Assembly: GCA_927441425.1 (NCBI GenBank) | Contig: CAKMKG010000023.1 | Span: 1-64,000 of the forward strand | DNA from: an uncultured Bacillota bacterium | GTDB lineage: Bacteria; Bacillota; Clostridia; Peptostreptococcales; Anaerovoracaceae | Reading direction: 5' to 3' | DNA: 64,000 bases | In this document: positions 35,560 through 44,868 of the stretch, one piece after another | Layout: every line of letters begins with the position of its first letter | How positions within the stretch are numbered: position 1 is the first letter of the stretch | Position numbers and translations under genes: made by a program | The notes under the pieces: model-generated | Told to the model about the DNA's origin: nothing | Databases searched by the model: none | Seen by the model: the letters and a program-made list of their open reading frames with translations, nothing else

Positions 35560-37137
35560 TTAAAAATCCTCTGTTAACAGTTTCCCAACCGTTTTTACAT
35601 CTACCTCCATATTTAACTCTTTGACTGCCGGACCTTCCACAATCTTCCCTTCATAAGAGAATCTGGAGCCGTGGCAAGGGCAGTCCCAGGTACGTTCTCC
35701 TGAGTTCCAGTTGAGCTCGCAACCCATATGGGTGCAGGTGGTATTGACAATATAGATAATTCCTTCCTCATTGCGGAAAGCCCCCGCTCGTTTGCCATTT
35801 AGCTCTACGACTTTGCCTTCTCCGATCTGAAGATCAAGATCCTCCTCTTTCGTGAGGGATTCCAGCTTTCCGCCGATGAGATTCTTGGCTACATTTAGGT
35901 TTTCTGTAACAAAGTTGATTGCTGAGGCAGCCTTTGTTTCACGGGAAGGGCTGTAAACATCCTTCCATGGACTGTCCCCTTTGACGAGCAGATCTCTCAA
36001 GAGCATTCCCGATGCCATACTATTGGTCATTCCCCACTTCCCAAAACCTGTTGTGATGTATAAATCGGGAGTATCCTCTGTATAGTTTCCTACATAAGGT
36101 AAGTTGTCAAGTGTCATACAATCCTGGGCAGACCAACGGTAGGGGAGATCGGTTACGGTATAATAAGGACTTGCGAAATCAAGAAGTTCCTCATATTTTT
36201 TTTCGGTATGATCGCATTGACCCGCTTTGTGAGGGGAGCCGCCAACCAGAATGAGCGCTCCATTCTGTATTTTTTGGCTGCGAAGGGAACGGGTCGGCTG
36301 CTCTGCGTTGATGTACATTCCCTCCGGAAAGGGTTCTGCAGCCTTGATTGCGGTCACATAGGACCGCTCTTGATAAATTCTCGTGAAGTACATTCCGTGC
36401 TTGTTGTAAAAAGGGTAATGGGAGGCAATGATTAACTGATCGGCGGTTACCTTTTTCCCTTGATTTGTTACAACGGAATACCCTTCCTCATAATTAACCT
36501 CCAACGCTCTGGTTTTCTCAAAGATTTTCCCACCGCTATCGGTGAATGCTTTTGCCAAAGTGAGGGTATATTTTAAAGGATGAAATTGTGCCTGGCCGTC
36601 AAAGCGTACTGCACCTTTGATTGTAAAAGGCAAGGGCAGGGCATCCACAAATTCCGCCCGGATGCCGAGCTGAACCGCCGCAATTGCCTCGTCCTGCAGT
36701 GACTGAATATAATCATCGCTTTCCGTATACAAGAATGCTGGCTGGGATACAAAATCACAATCGATCTTCAGGCTCTCGGTCAGAGATTGTATTTCTCTGA
36801 TTGCAGTTTCGTTGGCAGTGGCATATTGCCGGGCCAGCTCTATGCCCATTTGTTTGATCAGCTTGTGATAGATAAGATTGTGCTGGGATGTAATTTTGGC
36901 CGTGGTGTGGCCGGTCGTTCCATGGGCAATCCGGTCTGCTTCCAGAACCGCTACGGAAAGCCCTTCCTTTCCAAGTAAATAAGCGCAGGTAATCCCCGCG
37001 ATGCCCCCGCCTACAATAATGACGTCTGCCTTGGTATCAACCGATAGCGCGGGATATTCATAAGTCATGTCTTTCGTTGAATCGAGCCAATAGGATTGAG
37101 GGGGGAGTTTCAGAAGATTTTGTTTATCCGGTTTCAT
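35560..37137 (-). CDS. FAD-dependent oxidoreductase with C-terminal Rieske domain
   Basis: Protein of 525 residues. An N-terminal DAO-type FAD domain starts with the dinucleotide fold VIIVGGGIAGITCAYLLG near residue 40 and has TTGFGKWGMTNS near residue 360. The Rieske 2Fe-2S domain fills the last 90 residues, with CTHMGC (CxH) and CPCHGSRF (CxxH). This DAO-Rieske fusion is known from Bacillus and Clostridia (YhfW-like) but its substrate is not. GGAGG lies nine bases before the ATG. Divergent from sigI. Confidence 0.88.
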   Translation of the reverse strand: MKPDKQNLLKLPPQSYWLDSTKDMTYEYPALSVDTKADVIIVGGGIAGITCAYLLGKEGLSVAVLEADRIAHGTTGHTTAKITSQHNLIYHKLIKQMGIELARQYATANETAIREIQSLTESLKIDCDFVSQPAFLYTESDDYIQSLQDEAIAAVQLGIRAEFVDALPLPFTIKGAVRFDGQAQFHPLKYTLTLAKAFTDSGGKIFEKTRALEVNYEEGYSVVTNQGKKVTADQLIIASHYPFYNKHGMYFTRIYQERSYVTAIKAAEPFPEGMYINAEQPTRSLRSQKIQNGALILVGGSPHKAGQCDHTEKKYEELLDFASPYYTVTDLPYRWSAQDCMTLDNLPYVGNYTEDTPDLYITTGFGKWGMTNSMASGMLLRDLLVKGDSPWKDVYSPSRETKAASAINFVTENLNVAKNLIGGKLESLTKEEDLDLQIGEGKVVELNGKRAGAFRNEEGIIYIVNTTCTHMGCELNWNSGERTWDCPCHGSRFSYEGKIVEGPAVKELNMEVDVKTVGKLLTEDF

Positions 37138-37277
37138 AGATCGATGCCTCCACTCGAAAATTTTTTCTATAAAAACCTTGCAATAAGGCTTATCAATTAT
37201 TTTTTACAAAAATACCCTATGATATACCCCAATCTTTTATGGTATGATTTCGAATATAATAAAGAGGTGTACTGTTA

Positions 37278-37988
37278 ATGAGAATGATTGATGAAAATGT
37301 ATTAATGGCTCAAAAAGATGGTATCTATCTAGAAGAGTTTATAAAAGAATATGAAGTTTTTATTTTGCATACCGCCCATAAAGGCGCAGGTCAGTACATA
37401 ACAAAACGAGATGACCAATGGTCTGTCGCTCTTTTGGCGTTTCATGAGGCTGTCAATTCTTACGATTTTGATAAAGGCTCTTTCCTTCCCTTTGCAGAGA
37501 TTGTGATCAAGCGCAGGTTGTACGATTATTCTAGAAAAGAGGGTAGGCATGACTGCGAGGTGCTCATTGACTCATATACCTTTGAATACGATTTGGAGGA
37601 TGATAACGCCGCTGTCAAGTATGAGGTCATGGCAAAGACGGCAGCCGGACAGGAGTCGGATGCAAAACTAGAGATCCAAATGATCTCCGAGGTGTTGGGA
37701 GGATATGGGGTTACTTTTATGGAACTAGCTGAAGCATCGCCAAAGGCGGGTAAGACAAAGACGGTCTGCGGGAGTGCCATTCGATTTCTTACCCAAAACC
37801 CCTTGCTTCTGAATGAAATGCGCAGAACAAAATCACTTCCTCTTAAAATAATTGAGAAAAACAAGAACCTACCCCGAAAAGTATTAGAAAGGCATAGAAA
37901 GTATATAATAGCAGGGGCAGAGATCATTTCCGGAGATTACCCAATACTCTCCGAATATCTATGGTTTATGAGAGAGGAGGAGTCATGA
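37278..37988 (+). CDS. sigI: RNA polymerase sigma-I factor
   Basis: Sigma factor of 236 residues. The region-2 core reads DDQWSVALLAFHEAVNSYDFDKGSFLPFAEIVIKRRLYDYSR, seen here through SVALLAFHEAV and FAEIVIKRRL, the typical SigI form. The C-terminal half (from about residue 125) contains the SigI-specific HTH region. SigI responds to heat or envelope/polysaccharide signals. ATG at 37278 is eight bases after AAAGAGGTG. It overlaps rsgI by one base. Confidence 0.92.
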   Translation: MRMIDENVLMAQKDGIYLEEFIKEYEVFILHTAHKGAGQYITKRDDQWSVALLAFHEAVNSYDFDKGSFLPFAEIVIKRRLYDYSRKEGRHDCEVLIDSYTFEYDLEDDNAAVKYEVMAKTAAGQESDAKLEIQMISEVLGGYGVTFMELAEASPKAGKTKTVCGSAIRFLTQNPLLLNEMRRTKSLPLKIIEKNKNLPRKVLERHRKYIIAGAEIISGDYPILSEYLWFMREEES

Positions 37989-38938
37989 TGCAGGGTATCG
38001 TCGTAGAAATAGAGAAGAAAGACGCAGTCATATTGACAAAGGATGGTCTCTTTAAAAAAGTGAAGAACATGAACTATAAAATCGGTCAGAAAATAGCGAT
38101 AAAGGAGAGCAGAAAAACAGGCTCAAAATTGATTATGGGTGCAGCAAGCATGGTTGCCGCAGCAGCAATCTGCACCATTGGAGCGTTTGCTTACTATACG
38201 CCCACGGATTATGTAAGCTTGGATGTGAACCCATCCGTTGAGTATTCCATCAATATGTTCGACCGGATTTTAAATGTAAAAGCAGTAAACGATGACGGAG
38301 AGGAACTCCTCATCGGTTTGAAACTGAATCATAAGACCATTGCAGTAGCGGTAGAGGAAACAATAGACAAGCTTGTTGCTGACGGGTATCTAGCAGATGA
38401 CCCCAATGGGGAGGTTGTGATCACAACCTCCAACGATGAATTGGAAAAAGCAGAGCAGCTTGCAGCTGAACTGAAAAATGGTCTCCAAACCTATCTTAGC
38501 AGAAAGGGCGTTGTTGCTGAAGTGGATGCGGAAGCCGTAGAACTGGAAAGAGTTCTGGAAGCGAGAGAGTTGGGCGTTACACCGGGCAAGCTGAAGCTGG
38601 TTGACCGATTGCAGGAAAGCACCGGTGGAGCGATTAATAGGGCTGAATGGATTACTATGCCGGTAAAGGAAATCAATAAAACGATAAAAGAAAACCGAAC
38701 GCAGGAAAAAGAGCGGGAAAGAATTGAGTTCGCCGAGGAAGACCGGCTCAAGCGGGAGGATCTTGTGACAGATGGCGGGATAAAACGGATGAAGCAAGAG
38801 GACAAGGATCAGGAGAAAGAACGTGACTCCGACGGTAAGGATCAGGACAACAATCGCCAGGATGATGAAAAGCAAAAGGACAAAGGGAGATCGAAGGATA
38901 AAGAACGATGGAAAGATGACAGTTATTGGAATGACTAA
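37988..38938 (+). CDS. rsgI: Anti-sigma-I factor RsgI with charged tail
   Basis: Membrane anti-sigma factor of 316 residues. The N-terminal RsgI domain (about 1-50, VVEIEKKDAVILTKDG) binds SigI, a single membrane segment follows (about 52-74), then the conserved external domain YVSLDVNPSVEYSIN (about 80-225). The last 90 residues are almost only Lys, Glu, Asp, Arg, Gln and Asn. Cellulolytic Clostridia carry carbohydrate-binding modules here; this protein has a disordered, charged tail instead. The ATG at 37988 is seven bases from GGAGG; the ATG at 37985 is equally in frame. Confidence 0.9.
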   Translation: MQGIVVEIEKKDAVILTKDGLFKKVKNMNYKIGQKIAIKESRKTGSKLIMGAASMVAAAAICTIGAFAYYTPTDYVSLDVNPSVEYSINMFDRILNVKAVNDDGEELLIGLKLNHKTIAVAVEETIDKLVADGYLADDPNGEVVITTSNDELEKAEQLAAELKNGLQTYLSRKGVVAEVDAEAVELERVLEARELGVTPGKLKLVDRLQESTGGAINRAEWITMPVKEINKTIKENRTQEKERERIEFAEEDRLKREDLVTDGGIKRMKQEDKDQEKERDSDGKDQDNNRQDDEKQKDKGRSKDKERWKDDSYWND

Positions 38939-38940
38939 CA

Positions 38941-39035
38941 AAAGGTAGCCTCTCCACCCACATTAACATAGCACAGAACAGAACAGTCCAGAAAAGAGCA
39001 GGTTCTTATGCGTATGCTGAGGAGGCTGCTTTTTT
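38941..39035 (+). terminator. Possible long terminator after rsgI
   Basis: AAAGGTAGCCTC at 38941-38952 can pair with GAGGCTGCTTTTT at 39022-39033 (two G-U pairs), enclosing about 70 bases and ending in T residues. Confidence 0.45.
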
Positions 39036-39164
39036 CATGGTCTTGGCTTTTGATGAAATCCCAAGTAAGATTTGTAAGATAATATTGCTTGTATTCAAAC
39101 CGCATTCTGTTATAATAACAATGAATAGTTTGAATAATTTGAAAATTGCGAAAGGGAGTTACAC

Positions 39165-39644
39165 ATGAATAGCATTGAATTTGCAATCGGTATGGAAATG
39201 GACAATAAGAGATTCTATATGGCGCAGGCGGAGAAAGCGGAAGACAGCGGATTAAAATCGATTTTTCATACTTTGGCTGAAGAGGAAAGCATCCATGCAA
39301 GGATATTAAAAAGCAAAGCGGAAACCTTACCTTATGAATTAGTAGACACATATGCCGAGATCAAGAGCATCTTCGTTGAAATCGGAAACTATAAAGACAT
39401 CATAAAGCAGATACCCGATGCGGTGGATGTATACCGGACAGCCCTTGAGAATGAAAAAAAGAGCCTCGACCTATATCAGGAGATGCTGGAGGCTTCCAAC
39501 GATGAAAAGGATAAAAAAATATTTGAGTTTCTCATTGCACAGGAAAACGATCATTGCAAAGTGATGGAACAGCTTATTGAATTGGTGGATCGTCCCAACG
39601 AATGGGTTGAATCCGCTGAGTTTGGAATTAGGAAAGAGTACTAA
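39165..39644 (+). CDS. Rubrerythrin-like ferritin-fold protein
   Basis: Four-helix-bundle protein of 159 residues. Diiron ligands are suggested by EFAIGMEMDNKRFY (Glu), LAEEESIHARIL (Glu, His), RTALENEKKSLDLYQ (Glu) and IAQENDHCKVME (Glu, His). It lacks the rubredoxin domain of rubrerythrin, so it would need a separate electron donor if it acts as a peroxidase. ATG at 39165 follows AAAGGGAG. Stands alone with its own terminator. Confidence 0.85.
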   Translation: MNSIEFAIGMEMDNKRFYMAQAEKAEDSGLKSIFHTLAEEESIHARILKSKAETLPYELVDTYAEIKSIFVEIGNYKDIIKQIPDAVDVYRTALENEKKSLDLYQEMLEASNDEKDKKIFEFLIAQENDHCKVMEQLIELVDRPNEWVESAEFGIRKEY

Positions 39645-39695
39645 AAACAGATGGTAGAAAGATTGATTAAAGGATTTTAATAAGGGTATATTAAT

Positions 39696-39730
39696 TACGC
39701 GGAGTTGAAAACAGTCCGCGTATTTTTATT
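39696..39730 (+). terminator. Terminator after the ferritin-like gene
   Basis: TACGCGGA (39696-39703) with TCCGCGTA (39715-39722), followed by TTTTTATTT. Between it and ndh2 lies an inverted repeat, GCCATT-TTTG-AATGGT, at about 39759-39774, which might be an operator. Confidence 0.82.
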
Positions 39731-39842
39731 TGCCATTAATTGATATAAAATTAACAATGCCATTTTTGAATGGTATCATTGAAACTTGGATTCTTTTATT
39801 ACATACTATTAATTTAAGGTTTAACAGAGGAGAGCAAACACC

Positions 39843-41828
39843 ATGGGAAAGAAAATCGTGATCGTTGGCGCGGGATATTCCGGAATATTAACAGCCAAGA
39901 AATTAGCGAAGAAGTTCAAAAATAATAAAGATGTTTCAATAACGATAATTGATAAAAATCCTTTCCACACCATGCTTACTGAATTGCATGAAGTTGCAGC
40001 GAACCGGGTAGACGAAGACAGCATCAAGATCAGTTTGAATAAGGTATTTGCAGGCAGGAAGGTTCAGGTTAAGCTTGATACCATTACTTCCATTGATTTT
40101 GAAAAAAAACTTGTTTTGGGAACGGCTGAGAATTACGACTATGACTATCTGGTCATGAGTGCAGGCTCGAAACCAACTTATTTTGGTACTTCTGGAGCGG
40201 AGGAATTTACATTTAAGCTATGGTCTTATGAGGATGCAGTCCTTTTGAAGGATCATATTCATAATACGTTCAGGAAAGCAGCGGTTGAGACGGATCGGGA
40301 AGAAAGAAAGAAACTGTTGACGTTCTATGTTGTTGGAGCAGGCTTCACCGGTGCAGAAATGGCAGGGGAATTGGCTGAATATGCGCCGATCCTATGCGCA
40401 AATTTTGAAATTGACAGAAAAGAGGTAACCATCTGCAATGTGGACGTCTTAAACCGAACGATTCCTAATTTGCCGGAAAAATTATCGGGAAAAGTGGAAC
40501 GGCGGATGAAAAAGATGGGAATTCGCGTCATGCTCAATACGAGCGTTGTTAAGGTCGGAAAAGATTTTGTCGAGACCAAGTCCAATGATGTGATTACCCG
40601 GGAAGGAACCTATACCGTTATTTGGGCGGCCGGAATAGAAGGCGCCGATATTACTGCGGAAGCAGGAAAAAATCTTCAGTCCGGAGGAAGAGGCCGCATT
40701 GCACTGGATCCCTATCTGCGTTCTCTGGATGATAAAGCGGTTTATGTTGTAGGTGACAACATGCTTTTTACTCCAGAAGGGGAAGAAAGGCCGGTTCCTC
40801 AGATCGTAGAAAACTGCGAGCATAGTGCGTCCACAGCCGCACATAACATCATCTGCGCGATTTCAGGACAGGGACAAATGGAAAAATATAAGCCGTCCTT
40901 CCATGGGTTCATGGTATGCATTGGCGGACGTTATGGAGTAGCCAGAGTCGGGCTTCCAAATATGATGTTCAACCTGCCATCCTGGCTGGCAATGCTCTCT
41001 AAGCATTTGATCAACATCATTTATTTTACGCAGGTGCTAGGATGGAACAAAGTATTTAGCTATATCAGACATGAGTTCTTTACCATTCGAAACTGCCGAA
41101 GCTTTGTGGGAGGACATTTTTCAAACAGAACACCAAGCTTTCTGTTGGTACCGCTCAGGGTCTGGTTGGGAGCGGTTTGGCTCTATGAAGGAATCATGAA
41201 AGTAACCGAAGGTTGGATGACTACCCCGAAGTTGACAGGATTTTTCGGCGGTGCACAGGCTTGGTATGATACAATTGTAAATGGTGGTGGTACGAGTACG
41301 ACAGATGGGGTATCTGCTGCAACGGGTACCGGAGCCGAGGAAGGTTCTGCCCAGGTTGGAAATGCAGCTACAGAGGCGGGAACCGTTATTTTTAATTTTG
41401 ATTTTATTGGATTATTTCAGGCAATCTTTGTCAGCGGCAAAGAACTGGCTCATTCAACTCTGGCTGATTTGGCATTTAAATTGGATATCCCAGTGATGAA
41501 CTGGTTTATAGACACGTTGATCATGCCAAACGACAGCGTTCAAGTCGCAATGCAGATTTTTATTGTTATTGCTGAGATTCTGATCGGATTGGCTTTGATC
41601 GGAGGATTGTTCACCTTCCCTGCCGCGGGTTTCTCATTGATCCTGCAGTTTATGTTCGTTACGACCACCGGGTTATATCTTGGCACATTCTGGATGATCT
41701 TTGCCGGAGTTGCGGTACTGATTGGAGCGGGAAGAACCTTCGGCCTCGACTATTATGCGATGCCGGCATTAAAGAAGGGTTGGAAGAAAATACCTGTTGT
41801 AAGAAAATCATATCTCTATCATGATTAA
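39843..41828 (+). CDS. ndh2: NDH-2-type NADH dehydrogenase with C-terminal DoxX-like membrane domain
   Basis: Protein of 661 residues. The N-terminal 400 residues form a type II NADH:quinone oxidoreductase with FAD motif IVIVGAGYSGILTAKKL, NAD motif FYVVGAGFTGAEMAGEL and the AVYVVGDNM segment. The C-terminal 260 residues have four or more hydrophobic segments resembling DoxX/SURF4, split by a Gly/Thr/Ala-rich loop near residues 480-520. NADH dehydrogenases with such an extension are the entry point of the flavin-based extracellular electron transfer route in Listeria. It is followed after ten bases by the polyprenyl synthase gene. Confidence 0.88.
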   Translation: MGKKIVIVGAGYSGILTAKKLAKKFKNNKDVSITIIDKNPFHTMLTELHEVAANRVDEDSIKISLNKVFAGRKVQVKLDTITSIDFEKKLVLGTAENYDYDYLVMSAGSKPTYFGTSGAEEFTFKLWSYEDAVLLKDHIHNTFRKAAVETDREERKKLLTFYVVGAGFTGAEMAGELAEYAPILCANFEIDRKEVTICNVDVLNRTIPNLPEKLSGKVERRMKKMGIRVMLNTSVVKVGKDFVETKSNDVITREGTYTVIWAAGIEGADITAEAGKNLQSGGRGRIALDPYLRSLDDKAVYVVGDNMLFTPEGEERPVPQIVENCEHSASTAAHNIICAISGQGQMEKYKPSFHGFMVCIGGRYGVARVGLPNMMFNLPSWLAMLSKHLINIIYFTQVLGWNKVFSYIRHEFFTIRNCRSFVGGHFSNRTPSFLLVPLRVWLGAVWLYEGIMKVTEGWMTTPKLTGFFGGAQAWYDTIVNGGGTSTTDGVSAATGTGAEEGSAQVGNAATEAGTVIFNFDFIGLFQAIFVSGKELAHSTLADLAFKLDIPVMNWFIDTLIMPNDSVQVAMQIFIVIAEILIGLALIGGLFTFPAAGFSLILQFMFVTTTGLYLGTFWMIFAGVAVLIGAGRTFGLDYYAMPALKKGWKKIPVVRKSYLYHD

Positions 41829-41838
41829 GGAAGCGGGC

Positions 41839-42825
41839 ATGGAACGTACAATCGAAACAAAGACAGTAGAAAAAAAGTATGATTATGAAAGTGCATTTGA
41901 TCAAGTGAAATTTGAGGTGGACAGCTTGCTGTCCGCCTCACCCTTGGTTATTCGAGGCTATATGAAGCATCTTGGCGCATCCATGGGGAAGTTTATCCGT
42001 GCTGCTTCCGTAATCACCTGCGCGATGGACCGAAAGGGGCAAATCGCTGAAAAGGCTGTTAAGATGGCTGCTGCAATTGAAATCCTGCATTTGGCTACAC
42101 TTGTCCATGATGATGTGATCGACAATGCGGATCTCAGGAGAGGAGCGCCTACACTCCAGAAGAAGTATGGAAAAAGAACTGCTGTAATCTGCGGAGATTA
42201 TCTTGTCTGCATGGCGCTGAAACTGGCTTCCTCAGCTTCTGAGAAGTCCGATGTTGAGGAATATAGAACGCTTGAGATACCCGATTACATGGGCAGGGTT
42301 TGTCTGGGCGAACTGAATCAGCATATCAACAGCGGGAATATCGATTTATCTGTGCGGCAATATTTAAAAATCATAGCAGGGAAAACAGCAGCGCTTTTTG
42401 AAGCATCTTTTTTTTCAGGCGCTGTACTGGTGGAAAAGGAGCGGCAGACCATTCACAAGTATGCAAAACTAGGTCACAATATTGGGATGATCTTCCAGCT
42501 CACCGATGACTGCATGGATTTTGAAGAGACCAAGGAGATTGCACAGAAACCGGTACAGTCGGATTATGAACAGAATGTAATTACACTGCCCCTCATCTAT
42601 GCGTTTAAAAACTTGGCTGATTTTCGGAATAAAGCAAAAAAACAGAGTTTGACTAGAAGCGAGATAAATTTGGCGGTACAGAAGACGGGCGGCCTAAATT
42701 ATACTAGGCTCGTTGCACAAAAATATTACGTCAAATCCTTGAAGCTAATCAATGAATTGGATGTTGCAATGGAGAAGGAAAATGAGCTGAAATTTATTCT
42801 GGACAAAGCATATCGGCTTGTATGA
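41839..42825 (+). CDS. dmkB: Polyprenyl diphosphate synthase for the EET quinone
   Basis: Trans-prenyl synthase of 328 residues. The first aspartate-rich motif is HDDVIDNADLRRG and the second is LTDDCMDFEE. It makes the isoprenoid tail for demethylmenaquinone. ATG at 41839 follows AAGGAAG; the frame also opens at 41821 within the end of ndh2. Symbol given by analogy with the Listeria locus. Confidence 0.87.
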   Translation: MERTIETKTVEKKYDYESAFDQVKFEVDSLLSASPLVIRGYMKHLGASMGKFIRAASVITCAMDRKGQIAEKAVKMAAAIEILHLATLVHDDVIDNADLRRGAPTLQKKYGKRTAVICGDYLVCMALKLASSASEKSDVEEYRTLEIPDYMGRVCLGELNQHINSGNIDLSVRQYLKIIAGKTAALFEASFFSGAVLVEKERQTIHKYAKLGHNIGMIFQLTDDCMDFEETKEIAQKPVQSDYEQNVITLPLIYAFKNLADFRNKAKKQSLTRSEINLAVQKTGGLNYTRLVAQKYYVKSLKLINELDVAMEKENELKFILDKAYRLV

Positions 42826-42863
42826 CTTGCGAAGGATATTAACGGAAGAATGGAGAAAATTGA

Positions 42864-43769
42864 GTGCTTGAGAGATTTTTAAACTATGTAGAAATAAGGA
42901 CAAAGATAACGAGTACCTTCGCATTTCTCTTAACCATTGCTTTTTTATATTATCAGGCTCAGCAGATCAATTGGGGTCTCACGTTACTCTTCTTTGCAGC
43001 GATGTTTTTGTTTGACTTGACGACGACGGCAATCAACAATTACATAGACACGAAGACAAATCATCAGACACTGCAATTCAGAAGAAGCGTTGCCCTTGCA
43101 ATTATCATCCTATTGCTGGGAGCCAGTTCGCTATTCGGTCTTGCGCTGGTCTATTTCACGGATATCGTTGTTCTGCTGCTGGGCGGGCTTTGTTTTTTAT
43201 GTGGCATCCTTTATACCTTCGGGCCAGTACCGATTTCAAGGCAGCCTTGGGGTGAAATCCTTTCGGGCATATTTTATGGCTTTTTTATTCCCTTTTTACT
43301 GTTGTATATCAATATGCCCATGGGGACCTATTTGACTCTGGACTTGAATCTCCAGACCATTAGTCTCGATTTGCAGGTCTTTCCGATTTTTACGGTATTG
43401 ATTCTTTCGGTGATTCCGGTGTGTACCACGGCAAATATTATGCTTGCCAATAACATCTGCGATCTGGAACACGATATTTTGGTAAAACGCTATACCTTGC
43501 CTTACTATCTGGGAAAAAAAGCATCGCTCTATTTATTTGCCGCGATTTATTACGGCACGTATCTGGCCGTGATCCTTATGACCACATTGAAAATACTGCC
43601 GATGATCTGCCTGGTTTCCCTTATAACCTTGATTCCGGTGCAGAAGAATATCAATACGTTTTTCAAGGTTCAGGAAAAGAACAGTACCTTTGTGACTTCC
43701 ATTAAAAACTATGTCATTATAATGGGAACGGATGCCGCACTAATCTTTCTAAGCGGTTTGATTGGGTAG
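42864..43769 (+). CDS. dmkA: UbiA-family prenyltransferase (MenA/DmkA-like)
   Basis: Membrane enzyme of 301 residues with about eight hydrophobic segments. Prenyl-diphosphate sites are INNYIDTKTNH near residue 58 and ANNICDLEHDI near residue 190. It would prenylate 1,4-dihydroxy-2-naphthoate to demethylmenaquinone. GTG at 42864 follows GGAG at a proper distance. No genes for naphthoate synthesis lie in the window, so the headgroup must come from elsewhere in the genome or outside. Confidence 0.86.
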   Translation: MLERFLNYVEIRTKITSTFAFLLTIAFLYYQAQQINWGLTLLFFAAMFLFDLTTTAINNYIDTKTNHQTLQFRRSVALAIIILLLGASSLFGLALVYFTDIVVLLLGGLCFLCGILYTFGPVPISRQPWGEILSGIFYGFFIPFLLLYINMPMGTYLTLDLNLQTISLDLQVFPIFTVLILSVIPVCTTANIMLANNICDLEHDILVKRYTLPYYLGKKASLYLFAAIYYGTYLAVILMTTLKILPMICLVSLITLIPVQKNINTFFKVQEKNSTFVTSIKNYVIIMGTDAALIFLSGLIG

Positions 43770-43803
43770 AGAAGGCCTTACGGTTCTTGGAGATGGGAAG
43801 CAA

Positions 43804-44196
43804 ATGAAATTTTTTAGAAGGACAGATATCATCGTTATTATAAGCATTCTCGCGGTAAGCGCTGTTTCCTGGGGAATTCATCAATATTTTTTTGCAGAGG
43901 ATAAGGGTAAGGCTGAAATTTACTATTATTCGAAATTGGTGGAAACGGTGGATCTAAGCAATGGAGATGAGCGGAAATTCTCTATCCCCCAGGATGAAAA
44001 TGTGACACTACAGGTGTATCGGGACGGTTCGATTGCTTTTATTGAATCGGATTGCAAGGATCGGGTTTGTATTCATGCAGGGAAATTGAAAACAACCGGT
44101 CAGTTTGCGGCATGTCTGCCCAATGGGATCGTGGTAAAAATCGTACCTCATAAAGAACGGGATGAGGATGATGTTGATTTGGTGATTGGCAACTAG
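43804..44196 (+). CDS. eetA: EetA-like membrane protein with NusG domain II
   Basis: Protein of 130 residues: one N-terminal membrane segment (about 8-28) and an external NusG_II-like domain with the typical YRDGSIAFIESDCKDRVCIHAGKL region (two cysteines) and FAACLPNGIVVKI. EetA proteins sit between the quinone pool and the surface flavoproteins; the biochemical role is not settled. ATG at 43804 follows GGGAAG; the frame reaches back to 43762, overlapping dmkA. Confidence 0.83.
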   Translation: MKFFRRTDIIVIISILAVSAVSWGIHQYFFAEDKGKAEIYYYSKLVETVDLSNGDERKFSIPQDENVTLQVYRDGSIAFIESDCKDRVCIHAGKLKTTGQFAACLPNGIVVKIVPHKERDEDDVDLVIGN

Positions 44197-44207
44197 AAAG
44201 GCAAAGT

Positions 44208-44741
44208 ATGAATGGGAAGGCAAATAAAAGAATTAAAAATTTAAATAAAACTCAAATTCTGGTTCTGACCTCAATGATTTTTGCAGCTGCACTGGTGCTC
44301 GCCATTGTGGAGAACATGCTTCCACCTTTGCCCATTGCAGTTCCGGGCGTCAAATTTGGATTGTCCAATATCGCTGTCATGTATGCCTTGTTTTTTCTTG
44401 GAAAAAAGGAGGCCTATGCCATCGGCATCTTGAAATCAATATTTGTTTTCATCACAAGAGGCGGGATCGCCGGTCTGCTGAGCCTTTCGGGAGGGATTCT
44501 GTCCATTACCGTAATGATCCTGCTCATTGCAATTTTCAAGGAGAAGATCAGTTATTTGGTCATTAGTATTTTTGGCGCAGTATTTCACAATATCGGCCAA
44601 TTTATTGTTATAACAGTGATATACACGGGTATGAATATATGGGTGTATCTTCCTGTTCTGCTGATTTCGGGTCTGGCAGCGGGAATTGTTACCTCAACCC
44701 TTTTACGGTTTATTATGCCGGCGTTTCAACGTCTGGCTTAG
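44208..44741 (+). CDS. eetB: EetB-like membrane protein (Gx transporter/HepI family)
   Basis: Hydrophobic protein of 177 residues with about five membrane segments. The N-terminal VENMLPPLPIAVPGVKFGLSNIAVMYALF region (read as PGVKFGLSNIA) is characteristic of the family annotated as Gx transporter or heptaprenyl diphosphate synthase component I. In Listeria the homologue EetB is needed for extracellular electron transfer. Eleven bases after eetA. Confidence 0.83.
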   Translation: MNGKANKRIKNLNKTQILVLTSMIFAAALVLAIVENMLPPLPIAVPGVKFGLSNIAVMYALFFLGKKEAYAIGILKSIFVFITRGGIAGLLSLSGGILSITVMILLIAIFKEKISYLVISIFGAVFHNIGQFIVITVIYTGMNIWVYLPVLLISGLAAGIVTSTLLRFIMPAFQRLA

Positions 44742-44759
44742 TAAAATAGAAGTCCGGCC

Positions 44760-44790
44760 AAAGCAGCCCAAAAGATGAGCAGGCTGCTTT
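44760..44790 (+). other. Hairpin between eetB and pplA
   Basis: AAAGCAGCC (44760-44768) pairs perfectly with GGCTGCTTT (44782-44790). Without a longer T-run it may be a leaky terminator or processing/stability element. Confidence 0.55.
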
Positions 44791-44811
44791 CCAGCCCCCT
44801 ATTGATTGGCG

Positions 44812-44837
44812 TACTGAACCTTATGAATTGTTCAGTA
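44812..44837 (+). other. Inverted repeat before pplA
   Basis: TACTGAAC (44812-44819) and GTTCAGTA (44830-44837) form a perfect eight-bp stem 20 bases before the pplA ribosome binding site. Could be an mRNA stability element or protein-binding site. Confidence 0.5.
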
Positions 44838-44868
44838 GGCTCTAAGAAAAACTATTTGGAGGAGAATT

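Noticed and set aside
37226-37255. Possible sigma-I promoter of sigI (ACCCC at 37226-37230, CGAAT at 37251-37255)
   Set aside because: The 20-base gap seems too long for the spacing I recall for SigI promoters, and TATGAT/TATAAT-like boxes nearby give competing readings.
39843-39860. Rex-type redox operator before the electron transfer locus
   Set aside because: Only a TTAACAA-like half-site is found near 39750 and no full palindrome.
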